Shown here piece after piece: positions 27,638 to 38,815 of a DNA stretch of 64,000 bases; position 1 is the stretch's first letter, and each line of letters starts with the position of its first letter. The stretch comes from Enterobacter cloacae (GTDB lineage: Bacteria; Pseudomonadota; Gammaproteobacteria; Enterobacterales; Enterobacteriaceae), in NCBI RefSeq assembly GCF_011078175.1, contig NZ_JAALCJ010000002.1, positions 124,001 to 188,000 on the forward strand, given 5' to 3'. The notes beneath the pieces were generated by a model. That model did not search any database. It saw nothing but the letters and a program-made list of their open reading frames with translations, and was not told the origin of the DNA. A program made the position numbers and the translations under genes.

Positions 27638-28315
27638 ATGAATACGACACCCACAACAACCAAAGGTGAACAGGCCAAAAGCCAGCTTATCGCCGCCGCG
27701 CTGGCGCAGTTTGGCGAGTATGGTCTGCATGCCACCACGCGGGATATCGCCGCTCAGGCCGGACAAAATATTGCGGCCATTACCTACTATTTTGGCTCAA
27801 AAGAGGATTTATACCTCGCCTGTGCCCAGTGGATCGCGGATTTTATCGGCACGCAGTTTCACCCGCACGTCGAGGAGGCCACCGCGCTGCTCGGCCAGCC
27901 AAAGCCGGACCGGGCCGCAATCCGCCAGCTGATCCTTAACGCCTGTCACAACATGATCCGCCTGCTGACGCACGACGATACGCTGAACCTGAGCAAGTTT
28001 ATCTCCCGCGAGCAGCTCTCCCCCACTGCCGCTTATCAGCTGGTGCACGATCAGGTGATCGCCCCGATGCATAGCCATCTGACCCGGCTGATCGCCGCCT
28101 ATACCGGACGGGATGCCGGCGATACCGACACCATTTTGCATACCCACGCCCTGCTGGGCGAAGTGCTCGCCTTCCGTCTGGGGCGTGAGACCATCCTGTT
28201 ACGTACCGGCTGGACACAATTCGATGAGGATAAAGCCGCGCAAATTAGCCAGGTCATTACCTGTCACGTTGATCTGATCCTGCAAGGCTTAACGCAAAGG
28301 AGCCAGAAGTCATGA
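27638..28315 (+). CDS. cecR: CecR TetR-family regulator (formerly YbiH)
   Basis: TetR-type repressor of 225 residues. The N-terminal helix-turn-helix covers about residues 25-50 ([23 protein letters not shown]) and the rest is the helical ligand-binding domain. In E. coli it controls rhlE and the ybhGFSR exporter and affects tolerance to cefoperazone and chloramphenicol. It is the first gene of cecR-ybhGFSR, overlapping ybhG by four bases, and lies next to a perfect palindromic operator. Confidence 0.94.
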   Translation: MNTTPTTTKGEQAKSQLIAAALAQFGEYGLHATTRDIAAQAGQNIAAITYYFGSKEDLYLACAQWIADFIGTQFHPHVEEATALLGQPKPDRAAIRQLILNACHNMIRLLTHDDTLNLSKFISREQLSPTAAYQLVHDQVIAPMHSHLTRLIAAYTGRDAGDTDTILHTHALLGEVLAFRLGRETILLRTGWTQFDEDKAAQISQVITCHVDLILQGLTQRSQKS

Positions 28316-29307
28316 AAAAACCTGTCGCCATCATTCTGGTGGTTGTTGTCTTGCTTGCTGCGGGAATGGGCGGCTGGCTGTGGTATCAGAGCCAGCAGGA
28401 TCGTGGCCTGACGCTGTACGGCAACGTGGATATCCGCACCGTGAATATGAGCTTCCGCGTCGGCGGGCGGCTGGCCTCGCTGAGCGTTGACGAAGGCGAT
28501 GCCATCGAAGCCGGGCAGACGCTGGGGAGGCTGGACAAAGCCCCGTTTGAGAACGCGCTGATGCAGGCAAAAGCAGGCGTCTCCGTCGCGCAGGCGCAGT
28601 ATGACCTGATGCTGGCGGGCTATCGTGATGAAGAAATTTCCCAGGCCGCCGCTGCCGTTAAGCAGGCAAAAGCCGCCTATGACTATGCGCAGAACTTCTA
28701 TAACCGCCAGCAAGGCCTGTGGAAAAGCCGCACTATTTCCGCCAACGATCTGGAAAACGCGCGTTCATCCCGCGACCAGGCGCAGGCTACGCTGAAATCT
28801 GCACAGGATAAATTAAGCCAGTACCGCACCGGTAACCGCGCGCAGGATATCGCCCAGGCGAAAGCCAGCCTCGAGCAGGCCCAGGCACAGTTAGCCCAGG
28901 CGGAGCTGGACCTGCGCGATACCACACTCATTGCGCCGTCTGACGGTACGCTGATGACCCGCGCCGTGGAGCCGGGCAGCATGCTCAACGCGGGCAGCAC
29001 CGTGTTAACGCTCTCCCTAACCCGTCCGGTGTGGGTGCGCGCCTACATTGATGAGCCGAATCTTGGTCAGATGCAGCCGGGCCGCGAACTGCTGCTCTAT
29101 ACCGACGGACGCCCGGACAAGCCGTATCACGGCAAAGTGGGCTTTGTCTCCCCAACGGCCGAATTCACGCCAAAAACCGTTGAAACCCCGGACCTGCGCA
29201 CCGACCTGGTGTATCGCCTGCGCATCATCGTCACCGATGCGGACGACGCGCTGCGTCAGGGCATGCCTGTTACCGTGACCTTAAACGACGGGGAACGACA
29301 TGAATGA
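28312..29307 (+). CDS. ybhG: YbhG HlyD-family periplasmic adaptor
   Basis: Membrane-fusion protein of 331 residues for the YbhFSR ABC exporter. An N-terminal signal anchor (residues about 5-24, [17 protein letters not shown]) is followed by a barrel/lipoyl part ([17 protein letters not shown]) and a long Ala/Gln-rich coiled coil (about residues 75-205). Reading frame starts in the cecR stop (ATGA), and its end overlaps ybhF by eight bases, so the operon is tightly coupled. Confidence 0.95.
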   Translation: MKKPVAIILVVVVLLAAGMGGWLWYQSQQDRGLTLYGNVDIRTVNMSFRVGGRLASLSVDEGDAIEAGQTLGRLDKAPFENALMQAKAGVSVAQAQYDLMLAGYRDEEISQAAAAVKQAKAAYDYAQNFYNRQQGLWKSRTISANDLENARSSRDQAQATLKSAQDKLSQYRTGNRAQDIAQAKASLEQAQAQLAQAELDLRDTTLIAPSDGTLMTRAVEPGSMLNAGSTVLTLSLTRPVWVRAYIDEPNLGQMQPGRELLLYTDGRPDKPYHGKVGFVSPTAEFTPKTVETPDLRTDLVYRLRIIVTDADDALRQGMPVTVTLNDGERHE

Positions 29308-31039
29308 TGCGGTTATCCAGCTCAACAATCTGGTCAAACGCTTCCCGGGAATGGCTAAACCGGCGGTCGCGCCGCTGAACTGTACGGTTCAGAAAGGCTA
29401 TGTGACCGGGCTGGTGGGGCCGGACGGCGCGGGAAAAACCACGCTGATGCGGATGCTGGCGGGGCTGCTGAAGCCGGATGAAGGCAGTGCCAGCGTGCTT
29501 GGCCTCGATCCGATCAAAGACGACGCGGCGCTCCACGGCATGCTCGGCTATATGCCGCAGAAGTTTGGTCTGTACGAAGATCTGACCGTGATGGAAAACC
29601 TCAATCTGTATGCCGATCTGCGCAGCGTGACCGGCGAAACCCGGCAAAAAACCTTTGAGCGTCTGCTGGCGTTTACCTCCCTCGGCCCGTTTACCGACCG
29701 GCTGGCGGGCAAACTTTCCGGCGGGATGAAGCAGAAGCTGGGGCTGGCCTGCACGCTGGTGGGCGAACCGAAGGTGCTCTTGCTGGATGAACCCGGCGTG
29801 GGCGTGGACCCGATTTCCCGCCGCGAGCTGTGGCAGATGGTGCACGAGCTGGCGGGTGACGGCATGCTGATCCTCTGGAGTACCTCTTACCTTGATGAAG
29901 CAGAACAGTGCCGCGACGTGCTGCTGATGAATGAAGGCGAACTGCTCTATCAGGGCGAACCCACCGAGCTGACGCAAACCATGGCCGGGCGCAGTTTTCT
30001 GCTGCACAGCCCACAGGAATCCAACCGCAAGCTGCTGCAACGGGTGCTGAAGCTGCCCCAGGTGAGCGACGGGATGATTCAGGGCCGTTCGGTGCGCGTG
30101 ATCCTCAAAAAAGAGGCCACCGCCGAAGATATCCGGCGTGCACAGGGTATGCCTGAACTTGTCATGGCTGAGACCACGCCGCGCTTTGAAGATGCGTTCA
30201 TCGATCTGCTGGGCGGGGCGGGAACCTCGGAGTCGCCGCTTGGCGCCATCCTGCACACGGTGGAAGGTACGCCGGGCGAGACGGTGATTGAAGCGAAATC
30301 CCTGACCAAAAAGTTCGGCGACTTTGCCGCCACCGACAACGTCAATTTTGCCGTAAAGCGCGGCGAGATTTTTGGCCTGCTCGGGCCGAACGGCGCGGGG
30401 AAATCCACCACCTTTAAAATGATGTGTGGCCTGCTGGTGCCGACGTCCGGCAAGGCGCTGGTGCTGGATATGGATCTCAAAGTCAGCTCCGGAAAGGCGC
30501 GCCAGCACCTGGGCTATATGGCGCAGAAGTTTTCTCTCTACGGCAATCTGACGGTTGAGCAAAATCTACGATTTTTCTCCGGCGTCTACGGCCTGCGGGG
30601 ACGGGCGCAGAACGAGAAGATACGTCGCATGTGCGACGCCTTTGGCCTGACCGGTATCGCCTCACACGCGACCGACGCGCTGCCGCTTGGCTTCAAACAG
30701 CGGCTGGCGCTGGCCTGCTCGCTGATGCACGAGCCTGATATCCTGTTTCTTGATGAACCCACATCCGGCGTAGATCCCCTCACCCGCCGCGAATTCTGGC
30801 TGCATATTAACAGCATGGTGGAAAAAGGCGTGACCGTGATGGTGACCACCCACTTCATGGATGAGGCGGAGTACTGCGACCGGATCGGGCTGGTCTATCG
30901 CGGCAAGCTGATCGCTCACGGCACGCCGGATGACCTGAAAGCGCAGGCCGCCGACGACGCACAGCCGGACCCGACCATGGAGCAGGCGTTTATCTCCCTC
31001 ATCCACAACTGGGATAAGGAGAATGCCCATGCGCAGTAA
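29300..31039 (+). CDS. ybhF: YbhF ABC exporter ATPase with two fused nucleotide-binding domains
   Basis: ATPase of 579 residues containing two tandem ABC domains, as in E. coli. The first Walker A is GPDGAGKTT (40-48), with Asp where Asn is usual, and its Walker B is [12 protein letters not shown]; the second set is GPNGAGKST and [12 protein letters not shown]. The first signature is [10 protein letters not shown], while the second is [10 protein letters not shown], a known degenerate version in this family. Partner of YbhS and YbhR in drug/sodium export reported for E. coli. Confidence 0.95.
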   Translation: MNDAVIQLNNLVKRFPGMAKPAVAPLNCTVQKGYVTGLVGPDGAGKTTLMRMLAGLLKPDEGSASVLGLDPIKDDAALHGMLGYMPQKFGLYEDLTVMENLNLYADLRSVTGETRQKTFERLLAFTSLGPFTDRLAGKLSGGMKQKLGLACTLVGEPKVLLLDEPGVGVDPISRRELWQMVHELAGDGMLILWSTSYLDEAEQCRDVLLMNEGELLYQGEPTELTQTMAGRSFLLHSPQESNRKLLQRVLKLPQVSDGMIQGRSVRVILKKEATAEDIRRAQGMPELVMAETTPRFEDAFIDLLGGAGTSESPLGAILHTVEGTPGETVIEAKSLTKKFGDFAATDNVNFAVKRGEIFGLLGPNGAGKSTTFKMMCGLLVPTSGKALVLDMDLKVSSGKARQHLGYMAQKFSLYGNLTVEQNLRFFSGVYGLRGRAQNEKIRRMCDAFGLTGIASHATDALPLGFKQRLALACSLMHEPDILFLDEPTSGVDPLTRREFWLHINSMVEKGVTVMVTTHFMDEAEYCDRIGLVYRGKLIAHGTPDDLKAQAADDAQPDPTMEQAFISLIHNWDKENAHAQ

Positions 31040-32162
31040 CGCCCTTTCCTGGCGCCGTGTACGTGCCCTGTGCGTCAAAGAGACGCGGCAGATCGTGCGT
31101 GACCCCAGCAGCTGGCTGATTGCGGTGGTGATCCCTCTGCTGCTGCTGTTTATTTTTGGCTACGGCATTAACCTCGACTCCAGCAAGCTGCGGGTCGGGA
31201 TCCTGCTGGAGCAGCAGAGCGAAGAGGCGCTGGACTTCACCCACGCCATGACCGGTTCGCCCTACATCGATGCCACCATCAGCGACAGCCGGCAGGAACT
31301 GATCCAGAAAATGCAGGCCGGAAAAATTCGCGGTCTGATCGTCATCCCGGTGGATTTCGCCGCCAACATGGCGCGCCCGGGCGCCGATGCGCCCATTCAG
31401 GTGATTACCGACGGCAGCGAACCGAACACCGCGAACTTCGTGCAGGGCTACGCGGAGGGGATCTGGCAGCTGTGGCAGATGCAGCGCGCCGAAGACCGGG
31501 GTGAGACGTTTGAACCGCTGATTGACGTGCAGACCCGCTACTGGTTTAACCCCGCCGCCATCAGCCAGCATTTTATTATTCCGGGGGCGGTCACAATCAT
31601 CATGACGGTGATTGGCGCAATCCTCACCTCGCTGGTCATTGCCCGCGAATGGGAGCGCGGCACCATGGAGGCGCTGCTCTCCACCGAAGTGACGCGCGTC
31701 GAGCTCCTGCTCTGCAAGCTGATCCCCTACTACTTCCTCGGCATGCTGGCGATGCTGCTGTGTATGCTGGTCTCGGTGTTTATCCTCGGCGTGCCGTACC
31801 GCGGCTCGCTGGTGGTGCTGTTCTTTATTACCAGCCTGTTTTTACTCAGCACGCTGGGAATGGGACTGTTAATTTCCACCATCACCCGTAACCAGTTTAA
31901 CGCCGCACAGGTGGCGCTTAACGCCGCCTTCCTGCCGTCGATTATGCTCTCCGGCTTTATCTTCCAGATAGACAGTATGCCGGCGGTGATCCGCGCAGTG
32001 ACCTACATCATTCCGGCGCGCTACTTTGTGAGCACCCTGCAAAGCCTGTTCCTGGCGGGCAATATCCCGGTGGTGCTAATTATCAATACCCTGTTTTTGC
32101 TGGCGTCGGCGGTGATGTTTATCGGGCTGACGTGGATGAAAACCAAACGGCGTCTGGATTAA
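31029..32162 (+). CDS. ybhS: YbhS ABC-2 type permease
   Basis: Inner-membrane permease of 377 residues, six transmembrane helices with a large periplasmic loop after the first helix (ABC-2 family). The second of two ATG codons is chosen, since AAGGAG is seven bases before it and the length then equals E. coli YbhS; the other ATG is only two bases from the RBS. It overlaps the 3' end of ybhF and is ten bases before ybhR. Confidence 0.95.
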   Translation: MRSNALSWRRVRALCVKETRQIVRDPSSWLIAVVIPLLLLFIFGYGINLDSSKLRVGILLEQQSEEALDFTHAMTGSPYIDATISDSRQELIQKMQAGKIRGLIVIPVDFAANMARPGADAPIQVITDGSEPNTANFVQGYAEGIWQLWQMQRAEDRGETFEPLIDVQTRYWFNPAAISQHFIIPGAVTIIMTVIGAILTSLVIAREWERGTMEALLSTEVTRVELLLCKLIPYYFLGMLAMLLCMLVSVFILGVPYRGSLVVLFFITSLFLLSTLGMGLLISTITRNQFNAAQVALNAAFLPSIMLSGFIFQIDSMPAVIRAVTYIIPARYFVSTLQSLFLAGNIPVVLIINTLFLLASAVMFIGLTWMKTKRRLD

Positions 32163-32171
32163 GGAGCGAAC

Positions 32172-33278
32172 ATGTTTCACCGATTATGGACGTTGATCCG
32201 CAAAGAGTTGCAATCCCTGCTACGCGAACCGCAGACCCGCGCCATTCTGGTGTTGCCGGTGCTGATCCAGGTTTTGCTGTTCCCCTTTGCCGCGACGCTT
32301 GAGGTGACCAACGCCACCATCGCCATTTATAACGAAGACAACGGCAAGCATTCCGTCGAGCTGACGCAGCGCTTTGCCCGTGCAAAAGCGTTTACCCATG
32401 TCCTGCTGCTGCAAAGTCCGCAGGCGATCCAGCCGACCATCGATACGCAAAAAGCCCTGCTGCTGGTGCGCTTCCCGGCCGATTTCTCCCGTAACCTGGA
32501 CACCTTTCAGACCGCACCGATGCAGCTGATCCTCGACGGACGTAACTCCAACAGCGCCCAGATAGCGGCTAACTATCTGCAACAGGTGGTGAAGGATTAC
32601 CAGCAGGAGTTGATGACAGGCAAACCTAAACCCAACAACAGCGAGCTGGTGGTGCGTAACTGGTACAACCCGAATCTGGACTATAAGTGGTTTGTGGTGC
32701 CATCGCTAATCGCTATGATCACTACCATTGGTGTGATGATCGTCACCTCGCTGTCCGTGGCGCGCGAACGAGAACAGGGTACGCTGGATCAGCTGCTGGT
32801 TTCCCCGCTCGCCACATGGCAGATATTTGTCGGCAAGGCGGTGCCGGCGCTGATCGTCGCCACCTTCCAGGCCACCATCGTGTTGGGCGTCGGGATTTGG
32901 GCGTACCAGATCCCGTTTGCCGGATCGCTGGCGCTATTTTACTTCACAATGGTGATTTACGGCCTGTCGCTGGTCGGGTTTGGATTGCTGATATCCGCGC
33001 TCTGCTCAACGCAGCAGCAGGCGTTTATCGGAGTGTTTGTCTTTATGATGCCGGCGATTTTGCTTTCAGGGTACGTTTCGCCAGTGGAGAACATGCCGGT
33101 GTGGTTACAGGATTTGACGTGGATAAACCCGATTCGTCACTTCACGGATATCACCAAGCAAATCTATCTTAAGGATGCGAGTCTGGATATTGTGTGGGGA
33201 AGTTTGTGGCCGCTACTGGTCATCGCGGCCACAACGGGCTCAGTGGCCTATGCGATGTTTAGACGAAACATCGCGTAG
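32172..33278 (+). CDS. ybhR: YbhR ABC-2 type permease
   Basis: Second permease of the YbhGFSR exporter, 368 residues (E. coli 368), with the same ABC-2 topology as YbhS: an N-terminal helix, a large extracytoplasmic domain, then five helices. YbhS and YbhR likely form a heterodimer. Its last 39 bases overlap the convergent ybhQ gene. Confidence 0.95.
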   Translation: MFHRLWTLIRKELQSLLREPQTRAILVLPVLIQVLLFPFAATLEVTNATIAIYNEDNGKHSVELTQRFARAKAFTHVLLLQSPQAIQPTIDTQKALLLVRFPADFSRNLDTFQTAPMQLILDGRNSNSAQIAANYLQQVVKDYQQELMTGKPKPNNSELVVRNWYNPNLDYKWFVVPSLIAMITTIGVMIVTSLSVAREREQGTLDQLLVSPLATWQIFVGKAVPALIVATFQATIVLGVGIWAYQIPFAGSLALFYFTMVIYGLSLVGFGLLISALCSTQQQAFIGVFVFMMPAILLSGYVSPVENMPVWLQDLTWINPIRHFTDITKQIYLKDASLDIVWGSLWPLLVIAATTGSVAYAMFRRNIA

Positions 33279-33650
33279 CTTTTTCTCTTTGGTGAGTAAC
33301 GACACCACCGCGGGTCCTGCAAGGATAGCCAGACCCGCGAGGGCCAGCAGCAGGTTGTTTTGCAGCACGCGTGACAATAGCCACAGGACGATCATTGACG
33401 CACCAAAATACCAGGTGGTGGTGAGCTCTTCGAGCACATCACCCACTTCACGCCAGCGCGCGTCGTGGTGACGCTGTAAAAACAGCATCGACAGCACGGT
33501 CACGCCGTAAAGCACGCATAACCCTAAGCCAACACGCACCAGCGTGCCGCTCATCCAGCCCATCACCAGTACGGCCACGACCAGTAAATGCAACATTATC
33601 TGCCAGCAACTCAAACCGGTTGCGACACGAACGCGTTGTTGCCACTTCAT
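33240..33650 (-). CDS. ybhQ: YbhQ inner-membrane protein
   Basis: Membrane protein of 136 residues with about four transmembrane helices and a basic C-terminus, the same length as E. coli YbhQ. No known domain with an assigned reaction. It converges on ybhR with a 39-base overlap, so both C-termini are encoded on opposite strands of the same DNA. Confidence 0.92.
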   Translation of the reverse strand: MKWQQRVRVATGLSCWQIMLHLLVVAVLVMGWMSGTLVRVGLGLCVLYGVTVLSMLFLQRHHDARWREVGDVLEELTTTWYFGASMIVLWLLSRVLQNNLLLALAGLAILAGPAVVSLLTKEKKLRDVSSKHRIGH

Positions 33651-33783
33651 GGCTTCTCTCCTGAAGGATTTTTCTCTGCTAGTTCAGACTACCGCACTTT
33701 ACGGAAAATTCCGTAACGCCGCATCTTTTTGTGACGCCTACTACACTTTATTTTCATCGGGATAGTCACCCAGGAAGGTGTTT

Positions 33784-34545
33784 ATGAGCAAAAAAACGCA
33801 GCATTTCTCGCTTAAGGTGCTGACGATAAACATTCATAAGGGCTTCACAGCATTTAACCGCCGCTTCATTTTACCGGAGCTGCGCGACGCGGTACGCACC
33901 GTCAGCGCTGATATTGTCTGCCTTCAGGAGGTCATGGGCGCGCACGAGGTGCACCCGATGCATTTTGAAAACTGGCCCGACACGCCCCATTACGAGTTTC
34001 TGGCGGATACCATGTGGAGCGATTACGCTTATGGGCGCAATGCGGTCTACCCGGAGGGGCATCACGGTAACGCGGTACTTTCGCGTTTTCCTATTGAGCA
34101 TTATGAGAACCGGGACGTCTCGGTTGGCGAAAGCGAAAAACGCGGGCTGTTATACTGCCGCATCACGCCCCCGGAGCTCGATTTTCCCATTCATGTAGGC
34201 TGTGTTCATCTTGGCCTTCGTGAAGCCCACCGTCAGGCCCAGCTACAGATGCTGGCAGACTGGACCAATGCGCTGCCGGAGGGCGAGCCCGTTGTGGTGG
34301 CCGGTGATTTCAACGACTGGCGACAGCGTGCCAACCATCCGCTGAAGGTCCATGCGGGGCTGGAGGAGATTTTCACCCGCGCCCGCGGCCGTCCCGCGCG
34401 AACGTTTCCGGTGCGCTTCCCCCTGCTGCGTCTTGACCGCATCTACGTAAAAAATGCCCACGCCAGCAGCCCGACGGCGTTGGCTTTACTCAACTGGCGA
34501 CATCTCTCCGACCACGCCCCACTCAGCGCGGAGATACACTTATGA
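33784..34545 (+). CDS. ybhP: YbhP endonuclease/exonuclease/phosphatase family protein
   Basis: Protein of 253 residues with the EEP (DNase I-like) fold. Catalytic stretches are visible: NIHKG near residue 20, CLQEVM (metal-binding Glu), GDFNDWRQ and the C-terminal SDHAPL. The substrate is unproven; location before the cardiolipin synthase gene clsB suggests lipid head-group or phosphodiester work. The ATG at 33784 is preceded by AGGAAGG, and a GTG two codons upstream is rejected. Overlaps clsB by four bases. Confidence 0.93.
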   Translation: MSKKTQHFSLKVLTINIHKGFTAFNRRFILPELRDAVRTVSADIVCLQEVMGAHEVHPMHFENWPDTPHYEFLADTMWSDYAYGRNAVYPEGHHGNAVLSRFPIEHYENRDVSVGESEKRGLLYCRITPPELDFPIHVGCVHLGLREAHRQAQLQMLADWTNALPEGEPVVVAGDFNDWRQRANHPLKVHAGLEEIFTRARGRPARTFPVRFPLLRLDRIYVKNAHASSPTALALLNWRHLSDHAPLSAEIHL

Positions 34546-35780
34546 AATGCACATGGCAGGAAGGTAACCGTATTACGCTGCTGGAAAATGGTGATAACTA
34601 TTACCCGGCAGTTTTTGAGGCGATTAGCCACGCACAGCAGAAAGTATTTCTGGAAACGTTTATCTGGTTTGAAGACGACGTGGGCAGGCGGTTGCACAGC
34701 GCACTGCTGCATGCCGCCCGTCGCGGTATAACAATCGAGGTTCTGCTCGACGGGTATGGCTCGCCGGATCTCAGCGACGAATTTGTAAACGAACTCACCG
34801 CCGCGGGGGTGGTGTTCCGCTATTACGATCCCGGCCCGCGTCTGTTCGGCATGCGCACCAACCTGTTCCGTCGAATGCACCGCAAAATTGTGGTGGTGGA
34901 TGAAACGGTGGCCTTCGTTGGCGGTATCAACTACTCCGCCGAGCATATGTCGGATTACGGTCCTGAAGCTAAACAGGACTACGCGATCCGCATTGAAGGG
35001 CCGGTGGTTCAGGATATCCAGCTGTTTGTCCTGGAAAATTTACCCGGCAAAGAGGCCGCTCGCCGCTGGTGGCGACGCCGTCATCGTCCTGAGGAGAACC
35101 GCAAGCCCGGCGAGGCGCAGGCGCTGTTTGTCTGGCGGGATAATGAGGAGCACCGGGACGATATTGAGCGTCATTACCTGAAGATGCTGGCGAACGCGAA
35201 GCGCGAGGTAATCATCGCTAACGCTTATTTCTTCCCCGGTTACCGAATTTTGCACGCCATGCGTAACGCAGCCCGACGCGGCGTGAGCGTGAAGCTGATT
35301 GTGCAGGGTGAACCCGATATGCCGATTGTGAAGGTCGGCGCGCGTCTGCTTTATCGCTATCTGGTCAAAAGCGGCGTGCAGATCTATGAATATCGCCGCC
35401 GTCCGCTGCACGGCAAAGTGGCCGTGATGGATGACCACTGGGCGACCGTCGGCTCCAGTAACCTCGATCCGCTGAGCTTATCGCTCAACCTCGAAGCAAA
35501 CCTGATCATTCACGATCGCCAGTTTAATCAGACCCTGCGTGATAACCTTCAGGGTCTGATCAGGCGAGACTGCGTCCGGGTGGATGAATCCATGGTACCG
35601 AAACGCAGCTGGTGGAACGTGGGCATCGGCGTGGTGGTGTTCCACTTCCTGCGCCACTTCCCGGCCATGGTGGGCTGGCTACCCGCGCATACGCCGAAAC
35701 TGGCGCTGGTGGATCCGCCTGTGCAGCCCGAAATGGAAACCCAGGACCGCGTAGAGGCGGAAGATGGAGGGAAAACCTGA
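34542..35780 (+). CDS. clsB: Cardiolipin synthase ClsB
   Basis: Phospholipase D-superfamily enzyme of 412 residues making cardiolipin (and able to use phosphatidylglycerol and other alcohols). Two HKD motifs are intact: His113-Lys115-Asp120 (HRKIVVVD) and HGKVAVMD near residue 290. No N-terminal transmembrane helices, unlike ClsA. Start codon sits in the ybhP stop, and the stop overlaps the ybhN ATG by one base, making a ybhP-clsB-ybhN operon as in E. coli. Confidence 0.96.
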   Translation: MKCTWQEGNRITLLENGDNYYPAVFEAISHAQQKVFLETFIWFEDDVGRRLHSALLHAARRGITIEVLLDGYGSPDLSDEFVNELTAAGVVFRYYDPGPRLFGMRTNLFRRMHRKIVVVDETVAFVGGINYSAEHMSDYGPEAKQDYAIRIEGPVVQDIQLFVLENLPGKEAARRWWRRRHRPEENRKPGEAQALFVWRDNEEHRDDIERHYLKMLANAKREVIIANAYFFPGYRILHAMRNAARRGVSVKLIVQGEPDMPIVKVGARLLYRYLVKSGVQIYEYRRRPLHGKVAVMDDHWATVGSSNLDPLSLSLNLEANLIIHDRQFNQTLRDNLQGLIRRDCVRVDESMVPKRSWWNVGIGVVVFHFLRHFPAMVGWLPAHTPKLALVDPPVQPEMETQDRVEAEDGGKT

Positions 35781-36742
35781 TGTCGAAATCTCATCCTCGC
35801 TGGCGGCTGGCGAAAAAAATCCTGACCTGGCTGTTCTTCATCGCCGTCGCGGTCCTGCTGGTGGTGTATGCCCAAAAGGTGGACTGGGAAGAGGTGTGGA
35901 AAGTTATCCGCAACTACAACCGGACAGTCCTGCTGGGAGCCGTTGGGCTGGTGATTGTGAGCTATCTGATGTATGGCTGCTATGACCTGCTGGGGCGCGC
36001 CTATTGCGGGCATAAGCTTGCCAAACGGCAGGTTATGCTGGTCTCATTCATCTGCTACGCCTTTAACCTGACGCTGAGCACCTGGGTGGGCGGGATTGGC
36101 ATGCGCTATCGCCTGTACTCCCGCCTGGGCCTACCGGGCGGAACCATTACGCGCATTTTCTCGCTGAGTATCACCACCAACTGGCTTGGGTATATCCTGC
36201 TCGGCGGGGTGATTTTCACCATTGGCGTGGTACAGCTGCCTGCGCACTGGTATATCGATGAGGCCACCCTGCGCATTTTGGGCATCGTACTGCTGCTGAT
36301 TATCGCCGCCTACCTGTGGGCCTGCGCTTTTGCCAAACGACGTCATATGACCATCAAAGGGCAGAAGCTGGTACTGCCGTCGTGGAAGTTTGCCGTCCTG
36401 CAAATGGTGGTTTCCAGCGCCAACTGGATGGCGATGGGGGCCATTATCTGGCTGTTAATTGGCGAAGATGTGAATTATTTCTTCGTGCTGGGCGTGCTCC
36501 TGGTGAGCAGCATTGCCGGGGTGATTGTGCATATTCCGGCGGGGATTGGCGTACTGGAAGCGGTGTTTATTGCGCTGCTTGCGGGGGAGCATGTGTCTCA
36601 CGGTACGATTATCGCCGCCCTGCTCGCGTACCGCATGATCTATTACTTCCTGCCGCTGGCGCTGGCGACGGTCTGTTATCTGGTGCTTGAGAGTCGGGCG
36701 AAAAAGCTGCGCGCGAAGAACGAGAGGATGTTGGCGAAGTGA
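35780..36742 (+). CDS. ybhN: YbhN, UPF0104 integral membrane protein
   Basis: Membrane protein of 320 residues of the lysylphosphatidylglycerol synthase TM-region/UPF0104 family, with about eight helices and no aminoacyl-transfer domain. Conserved stretch LTLSTWVGGIGMRYRLYSRLGLP is the family hallmark. E. coli YbhN is 318 residues. Its ATG overlaps the clsB stop (TGATG). Genetic linkage suggests a role in membrane lipid handling; this is inference. Confidence 0.93.
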   Translation: MSKSHPRWRLAKKILTWLFFIAVAVLLVVYAQKVDWEEVWKVIRNYNRTVLLGAVGLVIVSYLMYGCYDLLGRAYCGHKLAKRQVMLVSFICYAFNLTLSTWVGGIGMRYRLYSRLGLPGGTITRIFSLSITTNWLGYILLGGVIFTIGVVQLPAHWYIDEATLRILGIVLLLIIAAYLWACAFAKRRHMTIKGQKLVLPSWKFAVLQMVVSSANWMAMGAIIWLLIGEDVNYFFVLGVLLVSSIAGVIVHIPAGIGVLEAVFIALLAGEHVSHGTIIAALLAYRMIYYFLPLALATVCYLVLESRAKKLRAKNERMLAK

Positions 36743-36765
36743 GTTGTGTCGGGTAGCGCTGCGGT

Positions 36766-36863
36766 CTGATGCCCTCACCCCGGCCCTCTCCCACGGGGAG
36801 AGGGAGAAAAGCCCGCACCGTGCAATACCCTCTCCCTGAGGGAGAGGGTTAGGGTGAGGGGGA
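36766..36863. repeat. Dispersed palindromic repeat, copy 2 (ybhN/ybhL)
   Basis: CTGATGCCCTCACCCCGGCC leads into CCCTCTCCCACGGGGAGAGGG and then CCCTCTCCCTGAGGGAGAGGG, ending TTAGGGTGAGGGGG. The outer CCCTCACCCC and GGGTGAGGGG also pair, so this copy can fold into a three-stem structure. Between convergent genes. Confidence 0.85.
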
Positions 36864-36868
36864 AATAA

Positions 36869-37576
36869 CTAGCGACGGTTGCCGAAAATACGCAGCAGCA
36901 TCAGGAACAGGTTGATGAAGTCCAGATAGAGCGTCAGTGCGCCCAGAATCGAGTATTTGCGCAGGTTCGAACTGTCGCGAACGTCAATTTGTTCACCGAT
37001 GTTTTTCAGCTTCTGGGTGTCATAGGCGGTTAAACCAACGAAGATCACCACCCCGATATAGGTCACTGCCCACATCAGCGCTTCACTCTTCAGCCACAGG
37101 TTTACCAGCGACGCCAGCACAATCCCGATCAGCCCCATAAACAGCATGCTGCCGAAACCGCTCAGGTCGCGCTTGGTGGTGTAACCGTACAGGCTCATCA
37201 CACCGAACATCCCACCGGTTACAACAAAGGTACTGGCAATGGAAGAGTAGGTGTAGACGATGAAAATACTGGAGAGCGTCAGCCCGGTCAGCGCTGAATA
37301 GAGCATAAACAGCGTGGTCGCCATGCCTGCGCTGAGCTTGTGCACCAGCCCGGAGAGCACGAACACCAGCGCCAGTTGCGCAATAATCAGCCCAAAGAAG
37401 GTAATTTTGCTGGAGAAGATGAACATCATCAATTCAGGCGTGTTTGCCGCATACCATGCGATAAACGCGGTAAGCAGCAGGCCGACCGTCATCCAGCCAT
37501 ATACCTGAGCCATGTAGGTTTGCAGGCCACTACGGGTCTGCTGAACTATCGAATCGGAACGCGGAAATCGGTCCAT
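36869..37576 (-). CDS. ybhL: YbhL, Bax inhibitor-1 family membrane protein
   Basis: Membrane protein of 235 residues with seven predicted helices, of the BI-1/YccA/TMBIM family. The conserved C-terminal ALTLYLDFINLFLMLLRIFG and the acidic residues in VGLTAYDTQKLK that form the pH-sensitive calcium-leak latch in relatives are present. Role in Enterobacteria not settled. RBS AGGAGTGA precedes the ATG. Followed in E. coli, as here, by the moa operon upstream. Confidence 0.93.
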   Translation of the reverse strand: MDRFPRSDSIVQQTRSGLQTYMAQVYGWMTVGLLLTAFIAWYAANTPELMMFIFSSKITFFGLIIAQLALVFVLSGLVHKLSAGMATTLFMLYSALTGLTLSSIFIVYTYSSIASTFVVTGGMFGVMSLYGYTTKRDLSGFGSMLFMGLIGIVLASLVNLWLKSEALMWAVTYIGVVIFVGLTAYDTQKLKNIGEQIDVRDSSNLRKYSILGALTLYLDFINLFLMLLRIFGNRR

Positions 37577-37634
37577 GATTCACTCCTGATTAAGTAAACA
37601 CACATATTAAGACTAACACATCCACGTAAAGCTG

Positions 37635-38087
37635 TTACCAGCGGCTGGCAGCCTGTTTGTCACTGTCCCGTGATTCCACCCAGCGCTCGCCTTCCGGCGT
37701 CGCTTCACGCTTCCAGAACGGCGCTTTGGTTTTGAGGTAATCCATGATGAACTCCCCCGCCGCAAAAGCACTGCCGCGATGGGCGCTGGTGACGCCGACA
37801 AACACAATCTCTTCGCCGGGCCACATTTCGCCGATGCGATGAATAACCGTAACGCGCCCCAGCGGCCAGCGGCCTCGCGCCTCTTCGACAATGGCCGCCA
37901 GCGATTTCTCGGTCATCCCCGGATAGTGCTCCAGCGTCAGCGCTTTTACGCTGTCGCCGAGGTTGTGGTTACGCACTTTTCCGGTGAAAGTCACGACCGC
38001 ACCGTCTTCATCGCGCTCTGCCAGCCAGCTGTATTCGGTACCGACGCTAAAGCGTTCAGGGCCGACCAGAATTCGGGTTTCCGTCAT
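37635..38087 (-). CDS. moaE: MoaE molybdopterin synthase catalytic subunit
   Basis: Catalytic large subunit of molybdopterin synthase, 150 residues as in E. coli. It forms a heterotetramer with MoaD and converts cyclic pyranopterin monophosphate into molybdopterin. Conserved active-site stretches TGKVRNHN and MDYLKTKAPFWKRE (catalytic Lys residues) are present. The ATG at 38087 was chosen by alignment and lies one base past the moaD stop; the longer in-frame start lies inside moaD. Confidence 0.95.
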   Translation of the reverse strand: MTETRILVGPERFSVGTEYSWLAERDEDGAVVTFTGKVRNHNLGDSVKALTLEHYPGMTEKSLAAIVEEARGRWPLGRVTVIHRIGEMWPGEEIVFVGVTSAHRGSAFAAGEFIMDYLKTKAPFWKREATPEGERWVESRDSDKQAASRW

Positions 38088-38088
38088 C

Positions 38089-38334
38089 TTAACCCCCTGT
38101 GACCGGCGGGAAGAACGCCACTTCATCGCCGTCAGCCAGCGGGTGCGTAAATTCAACCAGCGTCTGATTCACGGCGGCCAGCAGTTTTTCCTCATCCAGC
38201 GCCAGCGCCCAGCGGTCGCCTTGCGCCGCCAGATGCGCACGCAGGGCGGCGACGTTTTCAAAAGAGCCGTCCAGCGTCAGGCTGTCGGTATTGACCAGCT
38301 CGCGAACCTGGGCAAAAAAGAGCACCTTAATCAT
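38089..38334 (-). CDS. moaD: MoaD molybdopterin synthase sulfur carrier
   Basis: Ubiquitin-fold sulfur carrier of 81 residues ending in the essential Gly-Gly (FFPPVTGG), whose thiocarboxylate donates sulfur to MoaE. Starts [14 protein letters not shown], matching E. coli. The start overlaps the moaC end by eight bases. Confidence 0.95.
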   Translation of the reverse strand: MIKVLFFAQVRELVNTDSLTLDGSFENVAALRAHLAAQGDRWALALDEEKLLAAVNQTLVEFTHPLADGDEVAFFPPVTGG

Positions 38335-38812
38335 GGCTATCCACCTTAAAATCACCGGATTTGCCGCCGCTTTTTGCCAGCAAACGCACCGGGCCAATCA
38401 CCATATCTTTCTGCACCGCTTTACACATATCGTAGATGGTCAGCGCCGCCACGGAGGCCGCCGTCAACGCTTCCATCTCCACGCCGGTTTTCCCGGTTAA
38501 GCGACACAGGGACTCAATACGCACGCGGTTATGGTCCGGCTGCGCATGCAGGTTCACCTCCACTTTGCTGAGCATCAGCGGATGGCAGAGAGGGATGAGG
38601 TCCCAGGTACGTTTGGCGGCCTGAATGCCGGCGATGCGTGCGGTGGCAAAAACATCACCCTTGTGATGGCTGCCGTCAACGATCATCGCCAGCGTCTCTG
38701 GAAGCATGGTGACGAACGCTTCCGCGCGCGCCTCGCGCACCGTTTCAGCCTTGGCGGAGACATCCACCATATGCGCTTCGCCAGCGGCGTTAATGTGGGT
38801 CAGTTGTGACAT
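38327..38812 (-). CDS. moaC: MoaC cyclic pyranopterin monophosphate synthase
   Basis: Enzyme of 161 residues converting the MoaA product 3',8-cyclo-GTP into cyclic pyranopterin monophosphate. Conserved [15 protein letters not shown] and the C-terminal [25 protein letters not shown] with catalytic Lys are present. Normal length. Lies three bases downstream of moaB and overlaps moaD. Confidence 0.96.
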   Translation of the reverse strand: MSQLTHINAAGEAHMVDVSAKAETVREARAEAFVTMLPETLAMIVDGSHHKGDVFATARIAGIQAAKRTWDLIPLCHPLMLSKVEVNLHAQPDHNRVRIESLCRLTGKTGVEMEALTAASVAALTIYDMCKAVQKDMVIGPVRLLAKSGGKSGDFKVDSHD

Positions 38813-38815
38813 AGC

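Noticed and set aside
28988..29000. Frameshift between ybhG and ybhF
   Set aside because: The eight-base overlap at 29300-29307 is the normal coupled arrangement; both proteins have full E. coli lengths.
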